DNA of 64,000 nt from the NCBI GenBank assembly GCA_002150815.3, contig NDFF03000075.1, positions 1-64,000 of the forward strand, read 5' to 3'. The DNA comes from Grammothele lineata (taxonomy: Eukaryota > Basidiomycota > Agaricomycetes > Polyporales > Polyporaceae). Under the pieces are notes generated by a model. That model saw nothing but the letters and a program-made list of their open reading frames with translations. It had not been told where the DNA came from and made no database searches. The translations under genes were made by a program, and so were the position numbers. Shown piece by piece: positions 43,995-61,000 of this stretch (its first letter is position 1; each line of letters opens with the position of its first letter).

Positions 43995-46945
43995 ATGTCT
44001 TCCGTAGACCACACCTCTGCCTCTGAGTCGTCCCCCTCCTCGGGGCGCGACGACGACGCAAAGGGTGACCTCAGAGATATTATGGCCGATCTGAGCATTG
44101 GTGCGTACTGGGTGCAGCACTCCGACGTTAAACGACCTTACTTACCTGAGCGTCACAACCGCCGCGAAGAACTCTCCAAGCTTCCGCAAGCCTGCGACAC
44201 TCGTACCGACCCCGACTTTCTCAATACTCACGTAAGACGACCTAAAGTCTCAGCACCCTCATCCATGGAGCTATCTGAGCTTGTCAAGGACATACAAAAC
44301 GCTTCCAGTGAGAAGGGGACGTACGAACCGACCGCCAAGTTGCTGACCACCTTGAGCAAGTGGCATTACGGTTCGTCCGCTCTATCTTTTGTCAACTCAT
44401 CATTTCTCATGGTGTACACCTCAGAGAAGCTGTCTTCTACACAGAGGATGAAGTGGAAGCGAATTCACGGCATCGATCAGCACATAACCTTCATCGACAC
44501 CCATACACGCTCACCATCATTCTTCCCCCACACTGCTCTTCACTGTTCAACAAAGGAGGCTCCAGATCTAGTCGGGGTCATCGATCCTGAGCCGTTTGAC
44601 GGTACTGAATTAGCGGTACTCCATCATCTTATTCTGGCTATCGTCGAGAACAAGCGCAAGGACCAAACACTCGCCGAAGCTCGAGCCCAGGGTGCTGCAT
44701 ACACATACCGCCACCTCCAGGCTCGTCCTGACCACCCCTCCATCTACTGTGTCATCGCCACAACGGAGTCATATCAAGTCCTTCTTTCAGATCCCGCTGG
44801 TGTTCTCGCGTCCGACATCTACCCTTGGTCGGACATGTCACTGCTTGAGGCATTCGTCTATTCGCTCTACTTCCCTCCTCCCAACCACTGCCTGGTCGAT
44901 ACAACGGTGAAACTCATATCCCCGAGCCCAAGCGAACCTCCAACCTGGGAGTTCAAAGTAGAACGGAAGTCGTATAAGGCGATTACCGCCCTTTTCGTGG
45001 GGAGCGCATGGGGGCGCAAGACGTCCGTTTACCTTACTAGGAACTCCAGTGGAAAGACTCGGGTCGTGAAAGAGCAATTTCGTCATTTCAAACGACGCTT
45101 CAAGGAGGAGGAGATCCTCCGCCACATCCACGCAGAAGGTGATATCCCCGGCCTAGTTCGTCTGGAGGACGCTATCGAGGTGTTCCATGACGGGCGTCAG
45201 ATCACCTGTGGAACCGAGGAAGGCAACACGCTTCGAGAGAAGGTTCGGCTTATCCTCCTTGACCATGGGACCCGCCTGAAGACTGCAAGGAGCGTGAACG
45301 ACATCCTTATGTGCTTTTATGACGTCCTCGAAGGTGCGTTGTGGTCTTCAACTCAAGCATTCCATTCCTATCCACTTATTTTGCTGCGAGAATAGTTCAT
45401 CGCACCGTCTTAAAGGAGAGGGGTGTTCTCCACCGTGACATGAGTCAATATAACATTCTCACGTATCCCAAGTGGGCGGAGACGTCCAGCGACAGGCCAA
45501 TCTACGCCAAGGCGCCTCCTTTTGTAGAGGATGTTCTTTCGGGAACGATCAGGTGAGAAATTACCTGGCACTTCATAGTCAAGGGAGGCCACCAGTACTG
45601 ATTCAAGCACTAGACCTCTTGCAGAGCGCACCACTTCATGTCTCATCGTGGACTTTGACAATGGCGTTTTGCTCAATGACGGGCGCATGAAAATTGATTC
45701 GGGTCGGGAACTGATGCAACGCACAGTGAGTTAATTTTATCATCTCGTTATCCCCGCTTATCGTGAATATCCTCTTAGGGGACACCCATTTATATTTCCC
45801 GTGCTGTATGCCTAGGAGATGTGGTCGTCCGCGACAACGTGCTGATCGGTAGCCCTATGCCTGTGCTCGAAGGGGACGCTCTAGTTCTGTACAAGACTGC
45901 TCACCCAGATCGGTACGACCGCTACCTTGACACTGGAATGAGGATCCACGGAGGTATTCCACCCGCGGTACGTGGACTGACTGGCGAGGCGTTGTCCGGG
46001 AGGAATGCTGCTTCCCTCCTCCCATCATTCACCCATCGGGCTGAATACGACGTCGAGTCGATCTACTGGTCGCTCGTATGTGTTCTCCTAGAAGTTCAAC
46101 CGCAATCGGTCACTCCAGAGAAGTTCGCGTCGGCGCACTCAGCCGCGATCTGGTCCTACCTTCTTTCCCATAGTATCCCGGCTGCTAAGGGTGAGACATC
46201 CCTCGACCTCCGACACCTGGTAATCGAGCAGAGATACGGCGAATGGGAGCGTCTCTTTTTCGAGGAGATGTGGGACGTCGCAGAGCTCCTCTTCAAGATC
46301 TCACGTCAGGCGATCACTGAGTACGCCTTCTGGGAATGGGAGCCGGGCCAGTTCTGTGTCGACCACTTGCACGAAGCAGTTCAACGCCTTATCCTCCAAT
46401 ATTTGGTCGACCATCGCGACGATCCCATTCCTCTCGACCCTCAACATCTCCGTCCGAAGTACGGCCCCAACGACAAGACAAAGGGTCAATCTAACGTACT
46501 GTCTTACGAGGATAACAATGCACCCACTGAAGCGGAGCGACCCGGAGCGTACCCGCTAGTCAAGAAGGGCAGCCGAGCTAGCGCGGATCCCCCAGTCCGA
46601 GTCGGCAACTTCTCTAGCATGTCTCGCGCCTCGGCCGCGACCAATACAGACAAATCGAGCGATGCTGGCTCCGCCCCCGCCTCCGACCCGAACCCCAGAT
46701 CCGGCCTGAGCAAAGGGAAAGCGCTGTTACAGGCTTTGAACCCTCTGTCGAAAGTGTCTGGTAAGAAGGCGAAGGATTCTGCTGAGTCTGCCGTGGAGGC
46801 GGGCACAGCTCCTAGGGCTAGAAAGCCTGAGCCTCCCACGCGGACGCAAAGCCAACGTCTCACCGACGAGGAGGCCAGAGCGGCGGGCCTGCGCCGCAGT
46901 GGCCGTCAGAAGTCCACGCCAGTTATCCAAGGAGGGTCGAAGTAG
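43995..46945 (+). CDS. FunK1-type fungal protein kinase-like protein
   Basis: Four exons (43995-45333, 45396-45552, 45608-45725, 45779-46945) give 926 residues, starting MSSVDHTSAS; the ATG at 43953 would add 14. FunK1 kinases are expanded in Agaricomycetes and mostly uncharacterised. The N-terminal half includes AVLHHLILAIVENKRKDQTL and YCVIATTESYQVLLSDPAG. The kinase part has TRVVKEQF (probable ATP-binding Lys), RGVLHRDMSQYNIL (catalytic loop with Asp and Asn) and CLIVDFDNGVLL (metal-binding DFD in place of DFG). After it come GTPIYISRAV, the activation segment, and HRAEYDVESIYWSLVCVLLE. These elements suggest an active fold. The C-terminal 150 residues are disordered, rich in Ser, Lys and Ala, and may be a regulatory or nuclear-targeting tail. 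Exon 3 uses an acceptor at 45607 because it alone keeps the frame to DFD. Confidence 0.88.
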
Positions 46946-47435
46946 GCGAATAGACTACACTCAGATTTACTTCGTTCTCCTACAATTTCCTCTGTATTAG
47001 TCCTTCAGCTGATGTTTTATTACTCTGTCTCTCGGTGTAATCATACTGGTATATCCAAGTTTCTAATCGTAGAAGGTGCTCCTCGACAGTGAGTTCGGGC
47101 GCATAAGTACTTGACTTACTATACTCGACCCAAACTCGACCGCACGCATCTCTAGTACAAGAAATATTCCACAGACTAGTTCGTCGGCGCAAGCGATCGC
47201 ATACACGATAACTCTGTACGCGCATTCAGCGCACGAAGTCATCGTGTTCAGCCTCCCGATGGTTGATGTCACTTCAACGAAGCTCGAGCTGTATGGGTGG
47301 CAAGTATCGGGCCGGCGCGTCATGCACGTGGCCAGAGCGCGGATTGCAGCGCGTCATGGATGCCGCGATTTCACGAGTTGGGGACGGCGCGGCCCATGGG
47401 CGCTGGAGAGAGGCTTGTGCTCGCCACCGCCCACG
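46946..47435. other. Intergenic region
   Basis: About 490 bp lie between two plus-strand genes. No additional feature was recognised. Confidence 0.4.
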
Positions 47436-50632
<3,197 letters not shown>

Positions 50633-51749
50633 CGACAGTGGCAAGTAACTCGACGAGGACGGTTGGGAGGCTCAGCACTCCGAGCATGCCCGAGTATGCG
50701 TCTCTTTCTTCAACAATTATGTAAGCGCAAAAGGCGGTTCCAGAGGCGCCGAACGATCGCTCGAGCGTAATATGCAAAGTTTAGGGATATTTCGACTCTT
50801 CGAGGCAATGCTCTCCATCTTTCAGGCGAACAGAGGTGTAGCGATACGCACACGATATCTAGACCGGAGAAATAGAAACCAAACGCACCAGTCGAAGTCG
50901 ACATTCGACTTCTCGTCCTACACGTGACCCAAAGCGGAGATCGAAACCAGACCAGCCCTCTCGAGTTCTTTGAGCAGCAGCACGATTGCTCGCCAGGACG
51001 CGCCACAACACCTACTCAATCAATGCACATCTCGCTCCATCTGCGCTCCGCGGACATTGCGAGCCACCATCTGCCCCCGCCGTTGACAACCGCCCTAGCT
51101 CGCGCGGCGGGCGGGGAACACCCTTCATACAACCTTCCCGCCGCTGATTTACGAGACCCTCAACGAGGCAGCTGAGCAGCCCTCTTTCATTTCCGAGGCG
51201 ATAGGCTCCTGGATAGCTCGCGGGCAGGCACGATATGCGCGCGGGAGCGAGGACACGAGGGGCCGGGTGGTTGCGAGATGTGGAGGGATTATACATTCGC
51301 AAATTCGCCCACGGGGGGAGGGAGGTGCTGCTGTACAAGTACACGAATACGATATACCGACAGGTGTCCGTTAGCCTAGATGGGGATCCTAAAATTGACA
51401 CACATAGATAACATGCGCGAGACGAGATGGGCGGAGCGTAGGGGGCTAGTCTAGTGCGAGGGGATAAAGCAAAGCGGAGGGGCACACGCAAAAGCAACAC
51501 ATGACGGAAATGCAAACGACACGAGGGGTGACCGGCATGGGGTAGGGTAAAGGGGATATGAAGGGCTCGATGGACGGGGGTACCGGGTGTGGAGAGAGGA
51601 GGGGTAACCAAGGGAAGCGAAATTAACCACGACGACCGACACGAGACGATGAGGGGACCAATCGGGGCCACCGTACGGCATCGTCCATCCAGCCCGCAGA
51701 GAAGCCAGCAACCACCGCGGAACACGAACCCTGAACCGCGGGGAAGCGG
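50633..51749. other. Intergenic region, ESA1 upstream and CSL gene downstream
   Basis: About 1.1 kb between two minus-strand genes. The open frames lack recognisable content. It should hold the ESA1 promoter and the CSL gene 3' UTR. Confidence 0.4.
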
Positions 51750-54700
51750 TCATGGGTAGTACGTGCTCGAGGGGAAGACGACGCCGTCAGGGCGCACGAG
51801 GATGATTGGCCGCCGCTTCGTGTTGCCCGACTCGGGCGGGAGGCAGCCCAGTACTTCCGTGCACCGCACCTCCACGTACGGAGACGGCTCCGAACCGAAG
51901 AATACGGTGACCGGGTCCGTCTTCGAGAAGTTCTCGCCGTAAAGCGTCAACATCTTAGACGCGTGAGGGTTAGGCTTCGCCAGTACCGCGCGCGACGACG
52001 CGCACGTCGCCTTGGGGGCTTCAGATGCCCGGTCAGGCGGCAGGTACTTGACGACCCCGGGGAAGGGCGTCACCGGCTTCGACGGGATCGGGAACGACCC
52101 GTTCGTCGTGTTCTGGCTGTCGAATAGCACCGAAGGCACGTAGAAGTTGTACCGGACCTGGTCTGAAGGGAGGAATGAACACCGGCGCGAATAGTGGCAG
52201 ACACGAGACACTTACCGGTACCAACGATGGTCCAGACGCTGGTCTCGCCGATGTCGACCTGCCAGAGCGCGCCAGACGACGCACCGGACTCGCTGCCCGA
52301 GCCACGCCTGCTGCCCGACCCGGCAGAGCCGGCAGACGTTGGTCGCCTCCGACCCTTCTGCGAAACCGGCTTCGAGAGGCTGCCGTTGCTCGAGGACCCT
52401 GATCCACGCTTGCTCTTCTTCACACGTCCGCCATCGTTGGACGGGAACTCGGACGGGTCCGGGGACGTCGGCACGCTGCTGCCGTTCGCAACCGAGCCAA
52501 AGTAGTCCGCGGTGCCGCTGCTCGACGTCGGCGTCGTCGCCATGGGCGAGCCGGGCATGGCGTCGGGCGAGTCGGACTCGCGCGACGGCGGCGGGTTGCG
52601 CCACTGGCGGCCCTCGAGCGGCCGGAACGTGTTCACTTTCTCGCCCTGGCACGAGAGGAAGGCGCCTGTAAGGCCGGTGGTGCCTGTCTCCGGGGCGCCC
52701 TTTGAGGGGTCGTAGACCTCGAATGCGATCTTGTGCAGCTGCGACACGGGGTCGCCGCAGACTTCCCCGGGCGTGCAGTAGTGGTCGGCGATGCCCTTGG
52801 CGCCCTCCTGCAGACCGCCACCGACGACGGTCGTCTGGTGGTCGACCTTGCGGATGATGAGCACAGGGCTGACGACACCCGACGTCAGGCACTGCAGGAC
52901 CACAGTCTGGTTGTAATAGACTGGGATCTGGGAGCCGTTGTTCGTGAACGGGATGGCGTTCGGCGGCGGTGAAGGGTACTCCGGTTGGGGCGGAGGTGGT
53001 GGCGGAGAGTCGACGCCGCCCGCAGGCTTGTTGACGTCCACAATGTACATGATGAACGGGTCTATGTGCACGTGTCAGTGTGAAACAAATGACACCAAGT
53101 TTAGTCGCAACGTACCCCAGCTCGCAGTCCGGGCGATGAAAGAGGGCGTCTGCGTCCTCGAACGCTGGTCGAGGCCCAACAACGCCGCGCCATCTGAACC
53201 CTTGAATGACGAACCCGATCCTGAGACGCAGAGGTACTTGGTCGACACCGTCTGTGACCGCAGCCGGTGGAAGAGGGAGATAGTAGAACCGTGATTGATG
53301 CAAACTACGGATGGAAGAGGCTGTCAGTATATGCACCCGAACGCGCGGCGTCGCGTCTGACAGGGCCGCAGCACCGCCCGCCCGCCCGACGCGACGTTGT
53401 AGCATGAAGGAGCGGGAGAGGCGAAACTCACGCTCGAGGTTCTTCGCGCTCTGGCGCTTCTTGCTGGGCTTGCTGATGACCTTGATCGGGCGGCTGGGGA
53501 ACGTGCCGATGACGCGCTCCGGCTCGTCATCGGACGAGGGCGCCATGATCTTGACGAGCGCCTCGACCTTTTTCTTCTTCTCGTCGACGTCCGAGATGAA
53601 GAGCTGCTTGCCGACGCAGCGGCCGATGTACGTCGTCCCGGTCGGCGGGTCGCTCACGTCGAACGCCTTGCCGGTGGCGGTCGTCCACTCGATCGAGCCC
53701 TCCTGTGGCGCCGGCTCGCCCGAGATGGAGACGACGACGCGCGGGGGGCAGAGCTTGGGCTCCTCGCCGCGACGCGTGACGTCCGACCACCACGAGTTGC
53801 CAATCATGATCGCAGTGGGCGGCGGGCAGAGGAAGCTGAAACGGGACGGGTACAAGTCATGTCAGGACGCGGCGCTCCCCGGCGGCGACGGAGTGACTGG
53901 GCGCGATCGCGCGACGCACCGCTTTTCTGTCCCGTAAGACTTTTGGGCGACCTTGCTCGACATAACGATGACCGTGCGCTCGCCAAACGCGAGCCTGTTA
54001 GGCGTCCGAACGTACTGATCAAGGTACGGGCTGCAGCAGCCGGGAAAACGCGGGACCGACTTGTGTGAGCGCATGTGGTACGGGCGCTGTATGCGGAAGA
54101 AACGTACCGGATGAACGTCTGCAGGTCAGTCGCGCCTCCCGGGCCCATGCGGACGCGGCCCATCTCGTCCATATCTGACATCCTGAGCGGGAAACCCGCC
54201 GACGGCGAGGGTGCCATGAAGGACGGCAGATCGCCACCTTCTCGGAAGTGATGCATGGCCTGTGGACTGACGCCATGGAGAAGATGATCCGGAGTGTGGT
54301 TTTGGTGGAGGTGGGATGGCAGGGAAAGCGGAGGAATTACGGAGGGCGGGTAGCGCTCCTGGGCCATCCGGCCCTGGAACGGGGGAAGAGTGGAGGAAGC
54401 CGGGAACCCCATGCCGAGGCCGGGGTTGACGGACATGCCATTGTAGTCCTCGCCATTGTTGTAGTCGGAGGGATAGCTGCCCGTGCTGAGGCCAGACATG
54501 CGGCGGTCGAGAACGTCGGTGAAGCCGTTACCGGACGAATAGTCCTTCAGCTGTCCGTTGAAGGTGAAGGCAGACGAGTGCTGCAGGCTGCCGACGGTGT
54601 CGTTGGGCGTCAGCGGGGAGGGCTTGCCGCTGCTGTAGGAAGAGGGCATAAGGCCGTACGGGTCGGGGCTGGGGTTGTGGAACTGGTGGATCGGGTCGGA

Positions 54701-55006
54701 GAAGGGGCTCTGGTTGGCATACATGGAGTCGAGGTTGCTGTAGGAGGAAGGGACGGAGCTGGCGGACGAGGCACGATAGCGACCGCCGCCAGAGGCAGAA
54801 CCCGAGAAAATGTCGTAGGAGCCGTGGTCCTGGACGTCGATGGAGTCTGAGCGGTCGAGCACATGACCGTTCATGGGGAGGTGGGAGGGCGGGTGCTGGT
54901 GGGAGGGAGTGGAGAGGTCGCCATTGTTGAGGGAGAAAGGATGGTCGAGGTCGTTCTGGGCGTAGAGAGGGTGCTGGGGTGCGGGCGGGGGAAAGTCGAG
55001 AGACAT
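51750..55006 (-). CDS. CSL-family (Su(H)/CBF1/Lag-1) transcription factor
   Basis: Six exons (54108-55006, 53920-54030, 53432-53835, 53116-53304, 52216-53061, 51750-52162) give 953 residues. CSL proteins bind GTGGGAA-type sites and are the nuclear effector of Notch in animals; fungi have them (fission yeast Cbf11/Cbf12) without Notch. A disordered Ser/Pro/Asn-rich head of about 300 residues precedes the Lag1-type DNA-binding domain: RTPNRLAFGERTVIVMSSKV, AQKSYGTEKRFLCPPPTAI, QLFISDVDEKKKK and VISKPSKKRQSAKN. Next come the continuation CINHGSTISLFHRLRSQTVS and the beta-trefoil region starting DPFIMYIVDVNKP. The beta-trefoil region contains a long Ser/Gly/Lys-rich insert (about 700-790). It ends with an Ig-like part (LTLYGENFSKTDPVTVFFG). 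Target recognition residues look intact. Confidence 0.93.
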
Positions 55007-58000
55007 GCTCCTGTCGCGCGATCTGTGGATGGAGGCGGACTTGAGGATGTCTGGGAGGGTGCGGGGGGCGGTCGTGAGCGTCGAGGACGGGGAGCGGAGG
55101 GAGAGACGGGAGGCCGCGGAGAGGGAGATGCGCAGGAGATGCGCCCTCGCCAGACGCGATCAAGGCATTACATACCAAATTCTGATCGGCGTTCGGCGCT
55201 TGCCGACAGCGGCAGCCAGGCTGCTTGGGCCATTGCGATGCGCGCGTTAGAGTTGGACGTCGACGACGACGAGCTTGTTGAGTGGCGAGTCTGGGCCGGG
55301 CCTGTTGTGCGTTTTATGCTCAGTCGGGCGCGGCAGTAGACAGGGCGCTGGGTGCGAGAGTGGGAGGCCGAGTCGAGCGCAGGAGCAGATGGGGATCACC
55401 GCGACGGCGGTGCAGCGGGGCCAAGCCTGCGTAAGGCGAGGGAGGCGGGGATGTGGGCGCGGTGGATCGAAGGCTCGAGGCCGGCGCGCGAATGGACAGA
55501 GAAAGGAGGCGGAACGGTGTATGCGGAGGAGTTTTATACGGTCTGCGGAGAGCACACTTGATGGGATTAGAGGAGGTTCCAGAGAGAGCGTCTGGCGAGG
55601 CAATGCCAGGGACACGTTCCGTCCGGCGAGCTTGTCTCTTGGACGGGCAGAGGACCCGCCGTAGTGGGCTGCCCGAGCCGGGCTCGAAGCAAGGTTCAAC
55701 GTCCGCTCGTTCAGCGTCCGACATAATCTCCCTCCGCCATCAATCATACCCTCTGTCACTCGCCCCGATCCCATCTCGCCCTCTGCGCTCCCACCCGCGG
55801 CAGACGCATCGCACTCAGATCTCTCTCTCTTTCCCTCTCGTCTAGCGCCCGCTGTGCTGCCCGCGTCCGAGTGCCTCTCCTGCCGTGGGTGCCTCTGGCC
55901 GTGGGTGCGCCCTGCCTCGAATCAACGCCCCGCTCGTGTCCCTCGCCAGCCCGTGGAAACGACGTCTCCCTCCCCGCCCGCCCCGTTCTCTCGACCCTCC
56001 GTCCCGAACATGGCGCCGCTTGTCCCGATTGGCTCCCCCGCCCGATTCACCCTCGAGCCCCCGACCGCGCCAGGTGGGCCCCCAGCACGCCGCCAGGACG
56101 CCCGCACGCCCGCACGCGCCCGCTGACGTTATCGCGCCCGGCCGCCTGCCCCCCCTCCTCGCTCGATATCTCACCGGCCTGCCATCTGTCCCCTCGAGAC
56201 GGCGAACCCGACAGAGTTTCCGGTATTCATTCGACGTCCACTTCGACGCCGCCCCGTCCCGGCAACCTGCGCCGCAACCGCCACCCCGTGCTCACCGCAC
56301 CTCAAACGCCCCCTCCCACTTGCCCGTCGCCAGGCCGCCCCACCCACCGCGCGCGTTTGGGCTCGGGCGAGGAGCATGGCGGAGCACGCGGGGCCTAGCC
56401 ACAGCGTCCAAACCCAAACCGACGCGGTCACTCGACTGCTCTCGCGGGCGCCCGGTGTCCTACTATAGGCAGCAGACAGCCACCGTACGCTCCAGATCCA
56501 AGTGCTCCACTGGCATCTCGACTACTCCCGCCGCCATTCGCTCGGCAGAAGGCTCGCAGAAGGCCTCTCGTCTGATACGCCCTGCAGCGCACAGGAGCGA
56601 ACGGCTAGAACGCCCCGCCTACGCTCGCGCTCTCTCTCCATTGACAGGATCGACGACCGGTCGCTTTCCCCTCTCTCTATCGCTGCCCGCCCGTCCCGGA
56701 CCTTCCCATCACATGTCCGTTCAAACAAGCCTGCCTTTCTTCGAGTTCCGCACACGCCTCCTGATCCCTCCCCGCAGAAGCCTGCCCGGCTGGCCGGGTC
56801 CCCGCGCGCAAGGACGAATACAAACTATCGGTATCTGTCGCGCTTTCGCCCACATGGTGCGCCTGCTTCGGCCCTCCGGGTTCTATACCATCCGCCTCTG
56901 CTCTCGCCAGCCTGCCCTGCTGCGGAGATGAGTAATTGACAGCAGCTGTTGCGTCTCTCTCTCTCTCTCTCGACGACACTCTGGTGGCGCGGACCCTCCC
57001 GTCGTCCACGTCCCAGATAGACGGCCTGTGATGCATCCTCGTCCGCCATCTCGTCTCGGCACAGCCGCACACGACATTCGTCCCGTCACTGCCAAAGATG
57101 CGTGCGCAGGCGGCCTGAGCGCCGTTTGGCGTGTCGCGCTTCTCTGAAAGAGATCGGGTACGGGTCGAAGCTCGCCATTGGCCTAGACACGCGCTGTGGG
57201 GGAGGCGATGGCTACATTCCAGCCCCCTCGAAGGGCCATTGCATGTCAGGATGACGAACAGCCGCCGCATTCAGTCGCAAGGCGGCCGCGCAATACAGCG
57301 CGAACCGCTGTGGGTCTGCACCCGCCGCTGCCTATGCATGACCCGGCCCCGAAGCTTCGAGCTAGGAGCGCGCGCGACAGGGCGGCCAATCGTCGCGCTT
57401 GCAGCGGCCCATTGGCCGGGGGCGGCTTGGCAAATCGCGAGTGGCGGGAACTGGGGCGGGCGCGGGAGAGGGAGGGCTGGCGAGGGGCGACGGTGCTTCG
57501 CGCGTCCACGCTAGAGGGCCCGCGCCGTGTGGACGCGGCCGGGGGCGTGCCGCGCGCGGTCGGTTCGCGTGCCTCGGCGAGGAGATCCCGATAGGCTATT
57601 GCGCGGGCCTCCCCCGCGCGCGGACACGGGCCAGGAGAGAGCGGAGGGCCCGAGGGAAATGGAAGGATGGTTATGAGCACGGCCGTGTCTATCAGGCGGC
57701 CCCGCCGATCGGGTCCGCGATCGCCCCCTCCCGCCCACCCGGGCGGGCCCAGCGTCCTCCACTGCCCGCCGCTCCCTCGCTCTCCGCGTGGGCACACGCG
57801 CCCCGCCGCCACGGCTGAGAAAATACGCGGGCGCGCACGCCGCACGACGATAGGTTATGCAGGGGGACACCCTGCCCCGACGGCTGCGAGCCCGGTATCT
57901 GATAGTGCGTCCAGCGAGCGCGCAGGGGATCGCTGTGGCGTGTACGTACGATTCGAAGCCGCAGTGCGTGCCCATGTGTGAACGAGTACGGGGCCGCCGC

Positions 58001-61000
58001 CGCCGCCCTGAGGCATGGAGGACGAGGCAGATACGGACCCGCCGCGTCGCGTCGGGACGTGCGCGCTGCGAGGGCCGTCGACAAGCGTCGGTGGCGTCGA
58101 GTATGATGGCGTATGTATGTGGTTGAGCTGTGGTGATCGAAGGGCGCCGACGGTCACGATCGTGATTGAATAAGCGCGCATTTGCTTCCGCGACCGTTGT
58201 CGAGAGCAGCGTCAGCCAAGCGTCAACTCGCCTCAACCTTGCTCGCCTCTCGCCAAGCGCGCGATCCTGCTCGATCGCGGACGAATCTGATATGCCCCTT
58301 TAGGGAACCATCTGCACCCTGCGTCCAGTGCAGTCCTCCTCTTCGGCCGGCGCCCGGCGGGCCGGGTCCTTCGCAGCTTCCTCAACGGTGGTCCAGCGAC
58401 CGTGGGCCACGCCGCGCGCGACACCGGTCCCGCTCCCTCGTTACGCCAGGCGAGGACGCGTCCGTGGCGAGCGATCCTGCCTCGCCTTTTCATCCGCATG
58501 TCTCGCGAGGACGAAGATGTGTACCATACCCAGGGCGGCGGGCCGTGATTAGCCTGCTTCCCGTCTTCTCCGGTCCTTGCGTGCGCACGCCCTATGACGC
58601 CAGCTCCTGTCACGTCAGACAGCGGCGACAGTGCGCTCCGAACTACCCACTTGACGCCATCGTTGCATACCCCGCGGCCTTCGACAAGATCCTACAACGC
58701 CCTGGCGTGCGTCTAAGCAGATGCACGGATATCTCCCTCCCTCGGGCGCCGCGTCCACAGAAGATACAGATAACCGCTCGCCCGCCCACCCGCCCGCCGC
58801 TGCGCAGCGACGCGGCGTCTGGCCGCCCTGGCGTTCAGGAAACGCGCCCTCGACGCAGCGCGAGGGACGCGTCGCGCTTCTGCCGCGCGCGGCACGCAAC
58901 CCCCCGCGACGCCGAGGCCCGAAACCTCCCCTCAAAATGAACGCGGGCACGCCGAGTCGACCACTTCGCCCGCGGGCCCCCACGCCTCGGCTGGCTCCGC
59001 GCACACGCACGCTGCCAGGCCCACTGCCCACTTCTGCCAGCACGAGGCTTAGCCGACGCCCCTGCAGTGGATCATGGTGGGAGCTCGGGCCCCCGCCGCG
59101 GGCGGAGGTCCGCCTGCCAGACTCCAGATCCCAGAGTTTGTCAGTCGGTGCGCGGGCGCCTCTGTGCTTCAGGGTCCCCCAGGCACGCCAACCTAAGCGC
59201 GTGCGCACCCGCGATCCCCTTGCCGGGATCAGGACTGTGGACAGTTCGCGCGACGCGCTCTGCTGCTTGCTGCGTGCACTGCGGCCGCCAGAAGCGGCAG
59301 GGCTCCAGGGCTTCCTTAAGCTGCTTCGCCACCCTGCTCCGCTGGAGGTACGTAACGTACGCTCTTCAGAGAAAGTCTGCGCTGATGCGCGCGAGGGGGC
59401 GCGCCGACGTCTTCTGTCGTTGTCTTCAAACCGTCCTTGTCGAAGAGGCGCCTGTGTACCGCCGCTATAGTCGCACCGGTTCCGTCGTCGACTGGTGGGA
59501 GTGCAGTAGGACCTCCCTTTCCGCATTCCGCCTTTCGAGAGACAACTTCGCTGCCGACATGTGTGGATCTCTTTGAGTCGCCGTGCCTGGGTGCGTCATG
59601 GTATAATGCAATGGCGATATTGCGCGGGCCTATCGCCGTCGCCGGCGAGAACGAACAAGCCCCCGCGCGCACTATACCACATTCCGCAATACTTGCGGGA
59701 ACTTGTTCGACGAGCGGCAAGACAAGAAGACGTGCACGGTCCGAGTCGGTGCAGCGAGCGGCGGTGGACGCTCGTACACCGGTAAACGCGCGCGCGACAC
59801 AGGCCGCTGCTCCGCGTCCGCTAAGTGCTCCGTCGCATTGCCATCTGTTCTGATCGCGACAACTGCCCTGATGTATTTATCATTAATGTGCGCTCGGCGG
59901 GGGGCTACGGATGGCTCGCGGCTGCTGCGCCCTCCCTTGCCGTGGCAGGGGACACCGAGAGATGCCCATGTATGGAAGTCGGAGAGCTACTTTGCCGAAG
60001 AGACGCGCGGGATCCGGAGTCAATGGTACGTACTGTATGCGCTCCGAATCAGTGTATGCGGTACTGTGCCTCCTACGAAACTTCGTGCGCGTCCGCACCC
60101 GCGCGCCCAGGGCCCTGCTCCATAATCCGCTCGTCAGCCTGCTGAGCCGCCCCGATCGGAATGCCAAGAGGGGGTCCGATCGCGGTCGCGGGTGCGAACG
60201 GTGCTGGTGCGCATCCTGCGACATCTCTGCATCCTCGCGTGCGTAGTGGCACGCAGAGACGGCGACGATACGTGTCTGGACAAGGACTGCGCGGCGCTCG
60301 CGCGTGTCGCGTACGCGTCAAGCACGGCCTACCCGCAACGCGACGCCGCTTGAGCGCGCGTCGGCCGAGCTCGAGTCGGCCGTGCTACACGGGCAATGTA
60401 CAAGTAACCTGCACGTCCCAAGGCAGGCCGACGCACACCGAGGCCGACGCGACCGAGCGATGTGCACTCCCGTACATCTCGCGCCGCCGTTCCAGCATTT
60501 GAGGGATAGAGTGATCGAGGAGGGGCGTTCCATCTGCACCGCCGACGGTGTAAACCATCTCGACAACCTTCCAGACGGGTTGGTCAGGCCGGGGGGTAAA
60601 CAGCGCTCGTTCACTTACGTGGACTTACAGGGGTCCCGCCGTGCCCGTCGCCTTCTCCGATTCATTCACGACCCACCCCCGCTCCCGGACTGTATAACCG
60701 TTGGGACTGCCGGAGATTGCAGGCGCGAGGCCTAATGGGGCGGAGATGGCGTTGCGAATAAAGAAGGTACAGACCGAGTGCCACTGCGGTCGTAGCACGG
60801 TCGTAACGGCAGCGCAACGGCCCCGCAAACCGGTGAGAGACTCTCAGAGAAGAGGTGGGTCGGTGGCGGGTCGGGCGCATTGCAGCCGTCGAACGGGGGC
60901 GGGGTTCGGGGGCGGGGTCGGGATTCGGTGTTCGGCGTTCGGGGCGTGAAGCCGGATTTGGAAGCCAGTGTCGCAGGACGGCGGTGCAGCCTCAATCAAT

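Noticed and set aside
55842..59576. Long open frames in the GC-rich block, including 348, 303 and 252 codons
   Set aside because: Composition is Arg/Pro/Ala/Ser-dominated in all frames and they overlap on both strands, as expected by chance at this GC content. No motif was seen.
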